Part shown: positions 8,848 through 17,309 of the stretch, piece by piece | Numbering within the stretch: position 1 is the first letter of the stretch | How the letters are laid out: every line of letters begins with the position of its first letter | Source: Paramoeba atlantica | Taxonomy: Eukaryota > Discosea | NCBI GenBank assembly: GCA_977017575.1 | Contig: CDRNVI010000008.1 | Coordinates: 232,140 to 296,139, forward strand | Reading direction: 5' to 3' | Length of the DNA: 64,000 nt | Program-made: the position numbers and the translations under genes | The notes under the pieces: generated by a model | Database searches by the model: none | What the model saw: only the letters and a program-made list of their open reading frames with translations | What the model was told of the DNA's origin: nothing

Positions 8848-9454
8848 ACGACATTATACTCAAATACGATTTATTCCCATTTTCTCGAAAATAACGTTGT
8901 TTATTCAACAACGCATTCCTTGAATAGAACTCATTCTGCACATGAACGTGTTTGTCCATAAAAAAAGGGCCGCGAAGCGACGCCAAATTTTTTTTACCCT
9001 TGTTTTGGTTTTTTCCGATATTTACATTATTAATTATTGTGCCTAGAGCCAATTATTGTGCAGGGGTGGAACAATAACCCGGAACAGGGTTTACTTTAAA
9101 TCAACGAACGCTCAGCTAAAGCAAAAGAATCAGGCGGCAAAGGATGCACGCAGCAGAGATTTGCACTCAAGTCAAAAAGAGCAAAAGAGGAAAAACAAAA
9201 ATATATAGGCGCTTTCTAATTAATAGTAAATGTTTGTTTAGCTTCTCCTACCTTCATATGCACATTGTTTATGATTTTTAACAATTGAATGAGTTTTCTT
9301 TAAAAAAAAGGGTCGCTCTTACGTCGAATTTCTAGAACTCGCGTTTCGACCAAGTCTTTTCTTCCGCTTAAATTCAACCAGGACCGGTGGGATCGGCCGA
9401 GATCGACCGGGATCGTAAATCTCTAGTTTCAGCCCTCTAATTATTACGTTCCTT
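8848..9454. other. No gene seen
   Basis: A mix of AT-rich DNA and short C/G runs. 9,040-9,105 (CAATTATTGTGCAGGGGTGG...GGAACAATAACCCGG) resembles 4,790-4,860. 9,395-9,420 has a short GATCGGCCGAGATCGACCGG run. No ORF with protein character. Confidence 0.4.
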
Positions 9455-9530
9455 AATTTTTAGGCTCTTCGTTAAACGCGGTGGTTGTTTTCAACTTAGA
9501 AGTCACTCATGCTGCGCGCTTCGCGTTGAA
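9455..9530 (+). mobile_element. Half copy of foldback MITE F2
   Basis: TTTTTAGGCTCTTCGTTAAA through CGCGTTGAA matches the left two-thirds of the F2 element at 15,187-15,303; the right arm is missing and an unrelated sequence follows. The ORF that starts at 9,481 begins inside this MITE, so its first ~17 codons are not part of an older gene. Confidence 0.65.
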
Positions 9531-10136
9531 CCTTGAGCAAGGCTTACGTTTTGCGTTTCCTACCGGTACACTTTTGTCATGTATAGGTCACATGATCAAT
9601 TGCGTTTGTAAGACAGTTTTCAAGTCCTACGAAGAGTCTGCTTCTTTTAAATTTAAGAAAGCGTTCTCTCAAGCCTTTTATTCTTCCGGGAAGGTAGTGC
9701 TTCAAAGGGGAAGTACAAAGGTGTAGCGCTCGGGATGAAATTAGCTAAATGTGACGAGTCCTTCTTAAGAGCGTCGTCCAATTTTCGGACGTACTACAGT
9801 AGGTTCGGGGAGCGCTGCCTCAAACGCTATCGCCCAGGCCTAGAAAAGGGTGTTGTTGAAAGCCTTAGAGTTTTACAATCTGTAATCCCTAGTGAATCTC
9901 AGGAACTGCTCGCAAAGTTGGATCCATGTATGAACTTGATCAGTGCACAAGGTCCCGGGAGTTGTACTACCAAGGCAGTGAAGACTTACCACACAGTGAA
10001 GAATACTTCCATTAAATTTCAACTTCTTACCCCTTCCGGACTCGTTCTCCATTTAAGTAACATCCCTCCCGCTGTACAAATTAGAATCCCGGATAGAACT
10101 CTTCATCCCTTCCCGACTCGTTCTCCATGTAACTAA
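9531..10136 (+). pseudogene. Unrecognised ORF remnant in two frames
   Basis: Two adjoining frames have ordinary protein composition. 9,531-9,726 encodes EQGLRFAFPTGTLLSCIGHM... followed by a basic-aromatic stretch (FKFKKAFSQAFYSSGK). 9,735-10,136 encodes 133 codons beginning MKLAKCDESFLRASSNFRTY with RYRPGLEKGVVESLRVLQ. The second starts 8 bases after the stop of the first and in another frame, so they may be parts of one gene split by a frameshift. The end of the second ORF overlaps a direct repeat (CGACTCGTTCTCCAT at ~10,040 and ~10,115) and is probably not original. I recognise no domain. It could be a transposon ORF or a host exon. Confidence 0.3.
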
Positions 10137-10550
10137 CATCCCTCTCGCTAAAAATATTTGCTTTCAGAATAGCAAGCTAACAAGCGAGCGAGAGATACCC
10201 ACACCAAGTTTTTGAATACGTTTACTATCCTAGTACGGTAGTTAGTACGTACTAGTACGAAAATAGGGGTCCGTACTAGATTTAGTACATCGTACCGTAC
10301 TATGCACATGTGTGCAGTATTAATTTGAAGGTACCTACTTCGTTTTTATGCATCAATAAATTGTGTTTTTCGTCTAAAAAATCTTACCTCGAAATTGCAA
10401 AAAAACTGTTCACATGTTTTTTTTACTTGCACCCGATCACACTTTTGTTACAAAGCTGATTGAGTCGGAAGCTCTATGGCAACATATACGTAGTATATGT
10501 AAATTTTATATACATGTATGGAGTACTCACGCGTACACTACTCTGATATG
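10137..10550. other. No gene seen; AGTACGGTA/TACCGTACT inverted repeat
   Basis: 10,234-10,303 is a loose palindrome built from GTACTAGTAC-type words (AGTACGGTA at the left, TACCGTACT at the right), perhaps a very small MITE. 10,480-10,530 has TATACGTAGTATATG repeats. Nothing codes. Confidence 0.45.
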
Positions 10551-12154
10551 AACCAGGGGACGGAATAATATTAAGATGCGGTTTATTATTAAGTTGCGGC
10601 TTATTATTAAGTTAGACAAGTTATTATTAAGCTAGACAGGTTATTATTAAGCTGGACAAGTTATTATTAAGTTGTCAAGTTATTATTAAGTTTGTGTTTT
10701 TCGATGGGAGAAGGAGATTCTTGGAGCTCGAGAGAACGATGCTTTGATAACAACCGAGATGGTGCGCCAAGAGGCATTTCGCATGCTGAAAAAGGAAAAC
10801 CGCAAATCACCAGAGCAGAACAAAACACGGGGGATTACAAGAGTAAGCGAACGTTGGATAGGTAGATTCCTCCACTCTTACAAATGGTCTATAAGATTAG
10901 TAAAGAGATCAACTCAGCTATCAAGTGAAGAGATAAAGAAAAGAATTCATTCCTTTCATGCGTTTGCCTATGGTTGTCTTAAAACAAAAAAGTTTCGTTC
11001 CGTTCTGAATTTTGATGAAATTCCCATATCATTTCGCGGGTCCATGAAATCTTTAAAAACAATTGCACAGCGAGGAGAAGAAGATGTGCGAGGGCGTTGC
11101 AATCCGGATGATATGAAGCGATGCGCAACGCTTATCTGCGGTGCTGGCGTGAAACTGGATAAAAATGGAAGTCCAAAGAGTCATTTCTTTCTAAAACCTT
11201 TTATCGTGTGGAAAGGAGCTGGAAATGGATCTAGTCACGAGATATTTGATGCGAGGACGGCTCGAGCTTTTACTCCGAAAGGTGTCGTGAACAAAGATTT
11301 TTTTCTCCAAGACTTTATTCCCTTTCTCAAACGTGAACTGGATATAAATGACGCAGGCCACACTTTAATTTATCTAGACTCCTGCCGATCTCACATAACA
11401 AGTGACGTTCTCGATGCGTTTGCCACTGTGGCTAACTGCTATTGTGCCATATTACCCCCTGCAACAACATCCTGGATCCAATGGATTGATGTATTTTATG
11501 CTTCTTCGTACAAACGCGAGCAAGTAAACATTTGGCACAGAGAACAACATATCCGTCGGACCGCCCGCCAAAAAAGACAATGGATACATAATGCCGTTGC
11601 CCGAGCGCACGAACAAGTTATAAACCTCGACAACGACTCTCTTGATGAATCAAGGACCCTTTCCTCTTCTATGAACGTTGTTCAACAATTCAAAAGCTTG
11701 GGGTATATCGACCCTTGTGATGCATCGTGGTCGCATGTGAAATGTTTAGAAGGATATGTCTTTGTTCCACCAAGCGATGACGATGAGAGAGACGAAGCTA
11801 AGGGAATCGAAGATGCCTTTAAGCGTGGGAAAAGCGTCCAGGCACGAAAGTCATTCCAAGGACGGCTCGATAAATGGTGTAACCCACGACGCTCCACCGA
11901 ATAAAGGTAAAGAAAAGAAAGATTTATGAAGTTTATGAAGTCGGGTAAAGATTCAGATAAAAAAAATATTGTTAAAGATTGCATACATAAAAAAACAATT
12001 TGTTAATTTTATTACAAACTTAATAATAACCCGCCGACAAGTTAATATTAAGTTTCAAAACGTTGACAGGTTATTATTAAGTTTGACAGGTTGTTATTAA
12101 GTTGTCAAGTTATTATTAAGTTTCAACAACTTAATATTATTCCGTCCCCCGGTT
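10551..12154 (+). mobile_element. Pogo-like (Tc1/mariner) DNA transposon
   Basis: A 1.6-kb element bounded by inverted AACCNGGGGACGGAATAATATTAAG ends (10,551-10,575 and 12,130-12,154, one mismatch). Inside each end lie direct subterminal copies of TTATTATTAAG spaced ~20 bp apart: about six at the left (10,582-10,690) and about four at the right (12,020-12,120). It encodes one transposase. A detached right end of the same family is at 14,336-14,402. I could not identify a clear TA target duplication. Confidence 0.85.
10690..11904 (+). CDS. Pogo-like DDD transposase
   Basis: The frame is open from 10,690 to the TAA at 11,902-11,904. The first ATG is at 10,759, but RWEKEILGARENDALITTEM upstream reads like the usual pogo/CENP-B N-terminus (ITxEMVRxxA), so an upstream exon or a lost start is possible. 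The HTH region lies in the first ~60 residues. The DDE_1 catalytic core is clear: LNFDEIP (first Asp, residue 91 counted from 10,744), LIYLDSCRSH (second, 212) and LPPATTSWIQWIDV (third, 249), a DDD triad with 36 residues between the last two. The C-terminus is acidic then basic (PPSDDDERDEA...). The core is uninterrupted, so this copy may be recent. It lies between matching terminal repeats. Confidence 0.9.
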   Translation, partial: VCVFRWEKEILGARENDALITTEMVRQEAFRMLKKENRKSPEQNKTRGITRVSERWIGRFLHSYKWSIRLVKRSTQLSSEEIKKRIHSFHAFAYGCLKTKKFRSVLNFDEIPISFRGSMKSLKTIAQRGEEDVRGRCNPDDMKRCATLICGAGVKLDKNGSPKSHFFLKPFIVWKGAGNGSSHEIFDARTARAFTPKGVVNKDFFLQDFIPFLKRELDINDAGHTLIYLDSCRSHITSDVLDAFATVANCYCAILPPATTSWIQWIDVFYASSYKREQVNIWHREQHIRRTARQKRQWIHNAVARAHEQVINLDNDSLDESRTLSSSMNVVQQFKSLGYIDPCDASWSHVKCLEGYVFVPPSDDDERDEAKGIEDAFKRGKSVQARKSFQGRLDKWCNPRRSTE

Positions 12155-13050
12155 TACTACTTCAATGCACACGACACCTGGCCAACACTTGGCAGGGAAA
12201 CACCAACAACAAAAAAGTGTCAAACATGTGAACAGTTTTTTTGTATACTGTACTTTTTTTGCCATTTTTTTCGCCAAGTTGAAATTTTCTATAATTCTCT
12301 TTTTCCGAAAAAATCCGAGCTTGGCGGACCAGTCCTGCGGATACGCGGGGGGTTCACCCCCGGGTAGGGTGGTGGAAAATACTCGCCAAGACCCTATCCC
12401 TTCTGCGGGTTTGTTTCGAAAAATAAGTTTTTCAAAAAAAATCTTGCGGTATAGACCCCCCATTTTTTTCAATTTTGGACAACCGGAGCCCCCTTCAAAA
12501 AACATTTTAATTAATTAATTAAAAAAACCACCGTAGCCCCCCCTAAAAAAAATTTTCCTTTATTATATTACCCCAAAAAAATCGGAAAATTTGACCTTGT
12601 CGAACCCCTCCTGCGCGTACCAGGGGGGGGGGGGGGAATTATCGCCGCGGCCTACCCCACCACTTCCCTACGCTCGATTTTGAAAATCAAAAAATTCGAA
12701 ACATAAATTCGCGACGTATGCCCCCCCTCCCTGAACCCCCCATTATTTTGGATGGGGGGTTCCCCATGAATGGAAGCCTACCGAACGTATTGGGTGGAGA
12801 AAGCGACTCCAACCGTACCATTCTTTCGACACAAAAATGCCCCTTTAGGTCCGAAAAATATTTTTTCACCTTTTTTAGTCAAAAATGGGTCATTTTGAGG
12901 GGCGCACCACGGTTCGAAGAAGTGATACCTTGCGAAAACAACTGCGGAGAAAGCTAGTGTAGGTCCCAAACTATCAAAATAGAATAGGGGAAACGATTTT
13001 GGAAAAATATTTCTTTTGCCATTTTTTTCGCCAAGTTGAATTTTTTTTAG
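12155..13050 (+). repeat. Two P-family repeat copies
   Basis: 12,230-12,560 and 12,570-13,050 each carry the P signatures: CGGACCAGTCCTGCGGATAC or GAACCCCTCCTGCGCGTACC, a C-rich run, TTTTTTTCAATTTTGG and CAACCGGAGCCCCC. GCCATTTTTTTCGCCAAGTT occurs in both (12,260 and 13,018). 12,772-12,890 is present again, inverted, at 14,950-15,060. ORFs on both strands are low complexity and I reject them as genes. Confidence 0.6.
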
Positions 13051-13054
13051 CTAG

Positions 13055-14332
13055 TTGGGCGATGGGGTTCAGGTAGGGGGGCGGAAAAAAAAATCCAAGG
13101 TTAAAGCACCACAGTCTGACAAAGATTCTGTTGCAAAGAAGTTTGTACGGCGTAAAGCGAGAGAAAGACGCGAGAGAAAACCACTTTCAGAAAAACGGAA
13201 GAGGCGGGCCATAGGGTACACGACAATGAGTTACGCGATAGGGAAGATTTGCTTGCAATGGAGCTTGATCCATGTTCGACGCAACTAACGACAACCCAAA
13301 TACAGACTGCGTCCGCTGGATCCACGATTCACGACCAAGCTGCCCCCTATCCCTAGGGTGGAGGTGGCGGAGTGGCAAGAATTCAAAGTTTGAAGCACAT
13401 GGTGCTCAGGCGGCGGGTTCAAACCCGCTCATCGAAATATTCCTGGCGGCCTCACTCTAAGAGGCTGGGCTGATAACCGACTAGGCCCAGTACTCGGAGG
13501 ACCGTCCCGGACCCTCCCCTCAGGGAACCAGCTCCCTTACCTGGCTTACACCTCTTGGGTGAGCCGTGTTGACGTACAGTTCGTCGACGCAGCGTGTTGG
13601 CAACAGCACGTTGGTGCCGCCTTGGACAAGCGGAAACTGGTAGAGGACGTCGGCCTCGGAACTTCCAAATCTGTCTGTGAAGGGTCTGGCTTGCCAGTGA
13701 CCATCCGGAGCAATCCGGAATGATTTGGATTTTTGGATTTTTTTTGCCCCCTATCCCCCATCATCGCAACAACGAGGAATGCCCCCAGCAACCAATTCTG
13801 CAGAGAACGCTGTCTCAGCAGAATTGAGTCAAGGACAACGGGAAGATGGGTACTCCGGCTCACAAGGCGCATCTTTTCCCCTCAACGGAGACGATTCTCG
13901 ACAGTGCCCGGCTCAGGGATGTTCATGACGGAGCTTGCCAAACGTGTCGTGGCAAGCTTTTTACAACCACGTCGCTTGCCGGCACGGAAGCAGCATTCCC
14001 GCAGAGTGGTGGGATGGAGAAGGTCGCTTCCTTTGTTCTTCTTGCGGGCGAAACTACGGCAAAAACAAACGTTCATATCACCCCCATAGCTGCAAAGCAA
14101 CAATGGCCTCTCCGCCATCCGAGCTTCATGCGCAAACCCTTCCTGACGCGGAGAGCCCAGGACGGAGAGCCGTAATCACTCAGTTTGAGATTCCATCTTC
14201 ATCAACTATCTGCTCGCTACCGCTTAGTACATGCAAGGACGCACCACATCGATGCCGAAAAAAAAAAAATCGATGCCGCCAGCTGTGGGGTGAAATTCTT
14301 ACGGAGACCATGGATAACGCCGTCAAAAACAA
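13055..14332 (+). pseudogene. Zinc-finger N-terminal part of a non-LTR retroelement ORF, split by a SINE
   Basis: Starts ATG 13,055; a lysine/arginine-rich stretch (KSKVKAPQSDKDSVAKKFVR, then RKARERRERK) is followed by a frame change near 13,215. The next frame gives LAMELDPCSTQLTTTQIQTA up to the SINE. After the SINE (13,354-13,744) the same frame resumes (PSSQQRGMPPATNSAENAVS) to CPAQGC; a short frame slip follows, then FYNHVACRH, completing a C2H2-type finger. A second finger follows: LCSSCGRNYGKNKRSYHPHS. Paired fingers of this type stand at the N-terminus of some LINE-type reverse transcriptase ORFs, where they bind nucleic acid. The RT itself is missing here; RT and C-terminal pieces of a similar element lie at 62,010-62,800 and 63,353-64,000. 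The family call is inference. Confidence 0.5.
13354..13744 (+). mobile_element. tRNA-derived SINE (family S1), full length with 13-bp TSD
   Basis: Best copy in the window. The head carries A box TGGCGGAGTGG (13,365-13,375) and B box GGTTCAAACCC (13,416-13,426). The body runs through CTCGGAGGACCGTCCCGGAC to CGGAGCAATCCGGAATGA, and the tail is TTTGGATTTTTGGATTTTTT. It is flanked by an exact 13-bp duplication TGCCCCCTATCCC (13,341-13,353 and 13,745-13,757), which shows insertion by target-primed reverse transcription into a pre-existing ORF. It would be mobilised by a partner LINE. Confidence 0.95.
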
Positions 14333-14335
14333 TTC

Positions 14336-14402
14336 ACTATTATTAAGTTGTCAAGTTATTATTAAGTTTCAACAACTTAATATTATTCCGCTCCCCGGTT
14401 TA
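14336..14402 (+). mobile_element. Orphan right end of the pogo-like transposon
   Basis: ATTATTAAGTTGTCAAGTTA through TTAATATTATTCCGCTCCCC matches 12,098-12,154 of the full element with one or two changes. The rest is missing, so this is a broken copy, or the end of a MITE made from the same transposon. Confidence 0.75.
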
Positions 14403-14689
14403 CACGCGGCACATCTTCAGATACAGGTTCTAGCTGTGAAAGTGATTTTCTTCTCTTTCCTATTTCATTACCAGTCTACTTAACATACCTATACCTTGAT
14501 AACAAACCTATACCTTGATAACATACCGGGGGAGTATGTTAAATGGGTATGTGGTTTATATGACGTTTTTTCGATCAGATACCTAAACACCCCCTACTGG
14601 TAATGAATTCAAAATCCTAGGTCAAAACACTGGGACCTGTTATACCTGTATACGCTTTGGTTTCATTCGATAAGTCTTCACCCTGTACT
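14403..14689. other. No gene seen; CCTATACCTTGATAACA repeats
   Basis: 14,484-14,525 has two direct copies of ACCTATACCTTGATAACA followed by an inverted GGGGGAGTATGTTAAATGGGTATG segment. Possibly a small inverted-repeat element end. No ORF. Confidence 0.35.
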
Positions 14690-14850
14690 GGTAATACACT
14701 TACAAAGGCCAACATTCAACTTGAAGTGTGTGACACGCGAGGCCGAAGAGGAATGAGGAGGCGCAAGGAAAAAAGGCAGAAGGCGGTGCCTTCTGTCTTT
14801 TTGCCGCGGCGACGACGACTTCCTCGCGTGGGAAGCTGTAAGGGGTCCTA
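14690..14850 (+). repeat. Hairpin-containing interspersed repeat H
   Basis: Holds AAAAAGGCAGAAGGCGGTGC followed by its near inverse GCCTTCTGTCTTTTTGCC, a strong hairpin, then CGCGGCGACGACGACTTCCT. Two other copies are at 49,358-49,436 (partial, directly abutting the 18-bp array) and 53,190-53,370 (inverted). The small ORFs here are repeat-encoded. Confidence 0.7.
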
Positions 14851-14873
14851 GGGAGCATGTTTCAATGGCTATG

Positions 14874-14938
14874 TAACCCAGGCTAAAGTGGACGAGGGAG
14901 ATACCAAAGGCGCCTTTGGAAAACGACCACAAAACTTT
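14874..14938 (+). mobile_element. Half copy of foldback MITE F1
   Basis: TAACCCAGGCTAAAGTGGAC then GAGGGAGATACCAAAGGCGCC matches the left arm of the F1 copy at 52,992-53,187. The right arm is lost at a junction with the inverted P-repeat piece at 14,950. Confidence 0.7.
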
Positions 14939-14949
14939 GACTAAAAAAA

Positions 14950-15060
14950 GGTGAAAAAGTATTTTTCGGACCTAAAGGGGCACTTTTGTGTCGAAAGAAT
15001 GGTGTGGTTGGAGTCGCGTTCTCTACTCAATACGTTCGGTAGGCTTCCATTCATGCCTAC
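14950..15060 (-). repeat. Inverted copy of 12,772-12,890
   Basis: About 110 bp that reads as the reverse complement of the P-repeat part at 12,772-12,890 (GCCTACCGAACGTATTG... with a few substitutions). The pair forms a 2.2-kb inverted arrangement. Confidence 0.8.
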
Positions 15061-15186
15061 GAGTGATTTCCCACGCGCAAATATCGGATTTAGTGCTCTG
15101 AGAGTCAAAATACGCGAAAATCACCCCATTTTTACCCGAAATTCGGCTATTTTTAGCTATAATCTTTCCGTTTTCCAGGCTAAATT

Positions 15187-15303
15187 TTCTTTTTTAGGCT
15201 CTTCGTTAAACGCGGCGGTAGTTTTCAACGCGAAGCGCGCAGCATGAGTGACTTCTAAGTTGAAAACAACCACCGCGTTTAACGAAGAGCCTAAAAAAGA
15301 AAA
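15187..15303. mobile_element. Foldback MITE F2, best copy
   Basis: The two arms, TTTTTTAGGCTCTTCGTTAA...GTTTTCAAC, are almost exact inverses over ~45 bp and enclose GCGAAGCGCGCAGCATGAGT. The flanking CTTTTTT/AAAAAAG extends the pairing. Confidence 0.85.
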
Positions 15304-15331
15304 TAGTTACCGTCCGATCCATAATTAAGGA

Positions 15332-15375
15332 ATTTCTTTTTTAGGCTCTTCGTTAAACGCGGTGGTTGTTTTCAG
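15332..15375 (+). mobile_element. Half copy of foldback MITE F2
   Basis: TTTCTTTTTTAGGCTCTTCG through GGTTGTTTTCA, one arm only, joined to an RNase H-like fragment. The joined piece (15,328-15,481) is bracketed by a 20-bp direct repeat TACCGTCCGATCCATAATTA (15,308-15,327 and ~15,483-15,502). Confidence 0.65.
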
Positions 15376-15478
15376 AAGTGTGTGTTCCGCGCAAAACTCT
15401 CACTGAACCATCCGTGTAGAAATGTACAGATTTAAGTTTGGTGAATGGAACGCTAGATTCTTCAATAAATTGCAGATC
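15376..15478 (-). pseudogene. Fragment of a LINE RNase H domain
   Basis: On the minus strand the reading frame gives VPFTKLKSVHFYTDGSVRVL. The YTDGS motif is the first catalytic-Asp region of RNase H1-type domains and parallels LHLYTDGALRTT in LINE copies 1 and 2, but the sequence is clearly different, so it comes from another LINE family. Only ~30 codons remain. Confidence 0.5.
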
Positions 15479-15520
15479 TTTATACCGTCCGATCCATAAT
15501 TACTGCGGTGAAAAATCATT

Positions 15521-15908
15521 CCAAAAAAAAAAATCCAAATCATTCCGGATTGCTCCGGATGGTCACTGGCAAGCCAGACCCTTCACAGACAGATTTGGAA
15601 GTTCCGAGGCCGACGTCCTCTACCAGTTTCCGCTTGCCCAAGGCGGCACCAACGTGATGTTGCCAACACGCTGCGTCGACGAACTGTACGTCAACACGGC
15701 TTACCCAAGAGGTGTAAGCCGGGTAAGGGAGCTGGTTCCCTGAGGGGAGGGTCCGGGACGGTCCTCCGAGTACTGGACCTAGTCGGTTATCAGCCCAGCC
15801 TCTTAGAGTGAGGCCGCCAGGAATATTGGGATGAGCGGGTTTGAACTCGCCGTCTGAGCACCATGTGCTTCAAACTTTGAATTCTTGCCACTCCGCCACC
15901 TCCGCCCT
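15521..15908 (-). mobile_element. tRNA-derived SINE S1 (left duplicated block)
   Basis: Full-length S1 on the minus strand: tail at 15,521-15,540 (poly-A then ATCCAAAT), head with A box near 15,890-15,900. Its head abuts the 5S rRNA sequence with five bases between. The same junction occurs at 50,202-50,208, so both are copies of one duplicated block. Confidence 0.92.
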
Positions 15909-15913
15909 AAAGA

Positions 15914-16025
15914 GTACAACACTCAGGGTTCCCGAGCGATCGCTCACCTCAGTACTAACTGAGCCTGGCGGTGCTTAACCTCACAAAGAACAGGATGTGG
16001 TGTTTTCACCGTAGTATGGCCGTAC
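15914..16025 (-). rRNA. 5S rRNA gene or 5S-derived sequence, copy 1
   Basis: On the minus strand the 112-nt sequence begins GTACGGCCATACTACGGTGA and ends AACCCTGAGTGTTGTAC, so the two ends pair as helix I. It contains GAGGTTAAGCACCGCCAGGC (A-box region and helix II strand) and CAGTTAGTACTGAGGTGAGC (C-box region), both diagnostic of eukaryotic 5S rRNA. It is a little shorter than the usual ~120 nt. The S1 SINE begins just downstream in the same orientation. It may be a working gene, a pseudogene, or the head of a 5S-type SINE. The copy at 50,208-50,319 looks identical. Confidence 0.85.
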
Positions 16026-16029
16026 AACC

Positions 16030-16453
16030 TGCAGGTTGGTGGTTAGATTCCCGCTATCGACAAAACTCGCAACCTGGCGGCCTCACTCAAGGGGAAGCGA
16101 TCAGGAGTTCCTCCAAGGCCCATACTCAACCCCGCTCCCCTGGAGGACCGATCTGGAACCGCCGAGCTGAACCAGGCTCCGGCGCAACCGCTAAATTGCG
16201 ATCTGCCTACGCAAAGGAGGCTTGAGACACAGCCTAAACGATTCGAGGCGGTTGGACGCCCGTCCTGGTAGCTACGGTTGCGTAGCCGTTCTCGGGCTGC
16301 AAGGTGTCGAGTGCCGTCTGGGAAGGGGGTAGCAAGACAATGAAGGTCAGTGACCTGAAACTCTACCCTAACGGTTGGCGCTGCAGAGCCCTCCGTGTCT
16401 TCTTCTTTTTCTTCTTCTTCATCTTCTTCTTCTTCTTCTTCTTCTTCTTCTTC
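16030..16453 (+). mobile_element. SINE-like repeat S2, ending in (TTC)n
   Basis: Shares GGCGGCCTCACTC and a GGAGGACCG...GGAACC body layout with S1 but is otherwise diverged. A B-box-like GGTTAGATTCCCGC lies at 16,040-16,053. The 3' end is CCTAACGGTTGGCGCTGCAG followed by a (TTC)n tract (16,397-16,453). It runs opposite to the S1/5S pair. A second copy is at 50,324-50,760 and an inverted 3' piece at 51,255-51,312. The glutamate-rich minus-strand ORF is the TTC tract. Confidence 0.65.
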
Positions 16454-16552
16454 CGCAAGGAATACATAGATGCATTCCTTGGCAATGTTGTGCCACATGT
16501 TTGGTCATAGCCTCTTTTTCAAGAGGTGTTTCGGAACACCTGGTATGTGTTT

Positions 16553-16900
16553 TCCGTTTCAAGGACGTTTTCTGTCCAAAGAAAAGCTGTCCAAAAAAAG
16601 CTTCTGCGGGTTTTGTTCGAAAAAAGTTTTTTTCAAAAAAAGTTCGTGCGGTATCCCCCCCCCACTAGACCCCCTCCATGGACGCCCCCCATGGACCCCC
16701 CATTTTTTTCATTTTTTTTTTAAATTTTGGCCCTTTTTGATCTTTTGCACAAAGTTGAGCTTCGGGATTCGGAAGGTCACTTTCGAGAAGAATAACTCAC
16801 CAATTGTAATAAGTTGATCGTCGTTCGTTCGCTTTTTGTACCTTTTTATGCACTCTTCTTGAGCTTCCGTACTGACTGAAAAATCTTAAAAAGGAAGACG
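16553..16900 (+). repeat. P-family repeat and unique tail of the duplicated block
   Basis: TTTCAAGGACGTTTTCTGTC, a run of paired-A/T words, a CCCCCCATGGAC tract and TTTTTTTCATTTT mark the P family. The tail TAAGTTGATCGTCGTTCGTT to AAAAGGAAGACGATCA is shared with 51,100-51,201, which marks the right limit of the duplication. Confidence 0.65.
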
Positions 16901-17309
16901 ATCACAACAACACAACAACAAAGACACTGATATTTGAATATCAGTTAAAGGGTCTGTAATTTACACCATAAAATAGAACCCACCTACGTACAAGCTCACT
17001 TGGCTTTTACGCGTAGAAGCATCTTCTACGACCATGACATACATACTTCCTCATTACTTTCTTTGGTAAATAACCCGTTAGGTGCGAATGCGGCTTCCGG
17101 CGCTTTGCTTTCATAACCATTTGACTTCCTTATCTGTTGGCTCTATATTCCTGTTTTTGCCTAGGGCAAAGAGCGAAAAAGCTTAATAAATCCAAACCTT
17201 ATTGACAAAATCAATATCCTATCTCTCTTCTTCATAAAACGTATATTAATACTAATGGCATAGTGTATTTAACGACTTCCCTTAGCATGGTTTTGCTTTC
17301 CTTATTTGC
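16901..17309 (-). other. Probable 3' UTR of LINE copy 1
   Basis: Lies directly downstream of the LINE stop codon on the minus strand, with no ORF. It is absent beside LINE copy 2, which ends earlier. CAACAACACAACAACAAAG at 16,902-16,920 could be the far edge, but no clear poly-A or simple-repeat tail is seen. Confidence 0.4.

Noticed and set aside
12137-12518. Sense and antisense ORFs of ~120 codons
   Set aside because: Both lie in a P-family repeat with low-complexity composition and no motif; not conserved in frame between P copies.
13725-14175. Three overlapping plus-strand host genes
   Set aside because: They are alternate frames of the zinc-finger retroelement remnant and the SINE tail beside it.
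16043-16498. Acidic poly-glutamate protein on the minus strand (and its twin at 50,337-50,804)
   Set aside because: The glutamate run is the (TTC)n tract of S2 and the rest is S2/5S antisense sequence.
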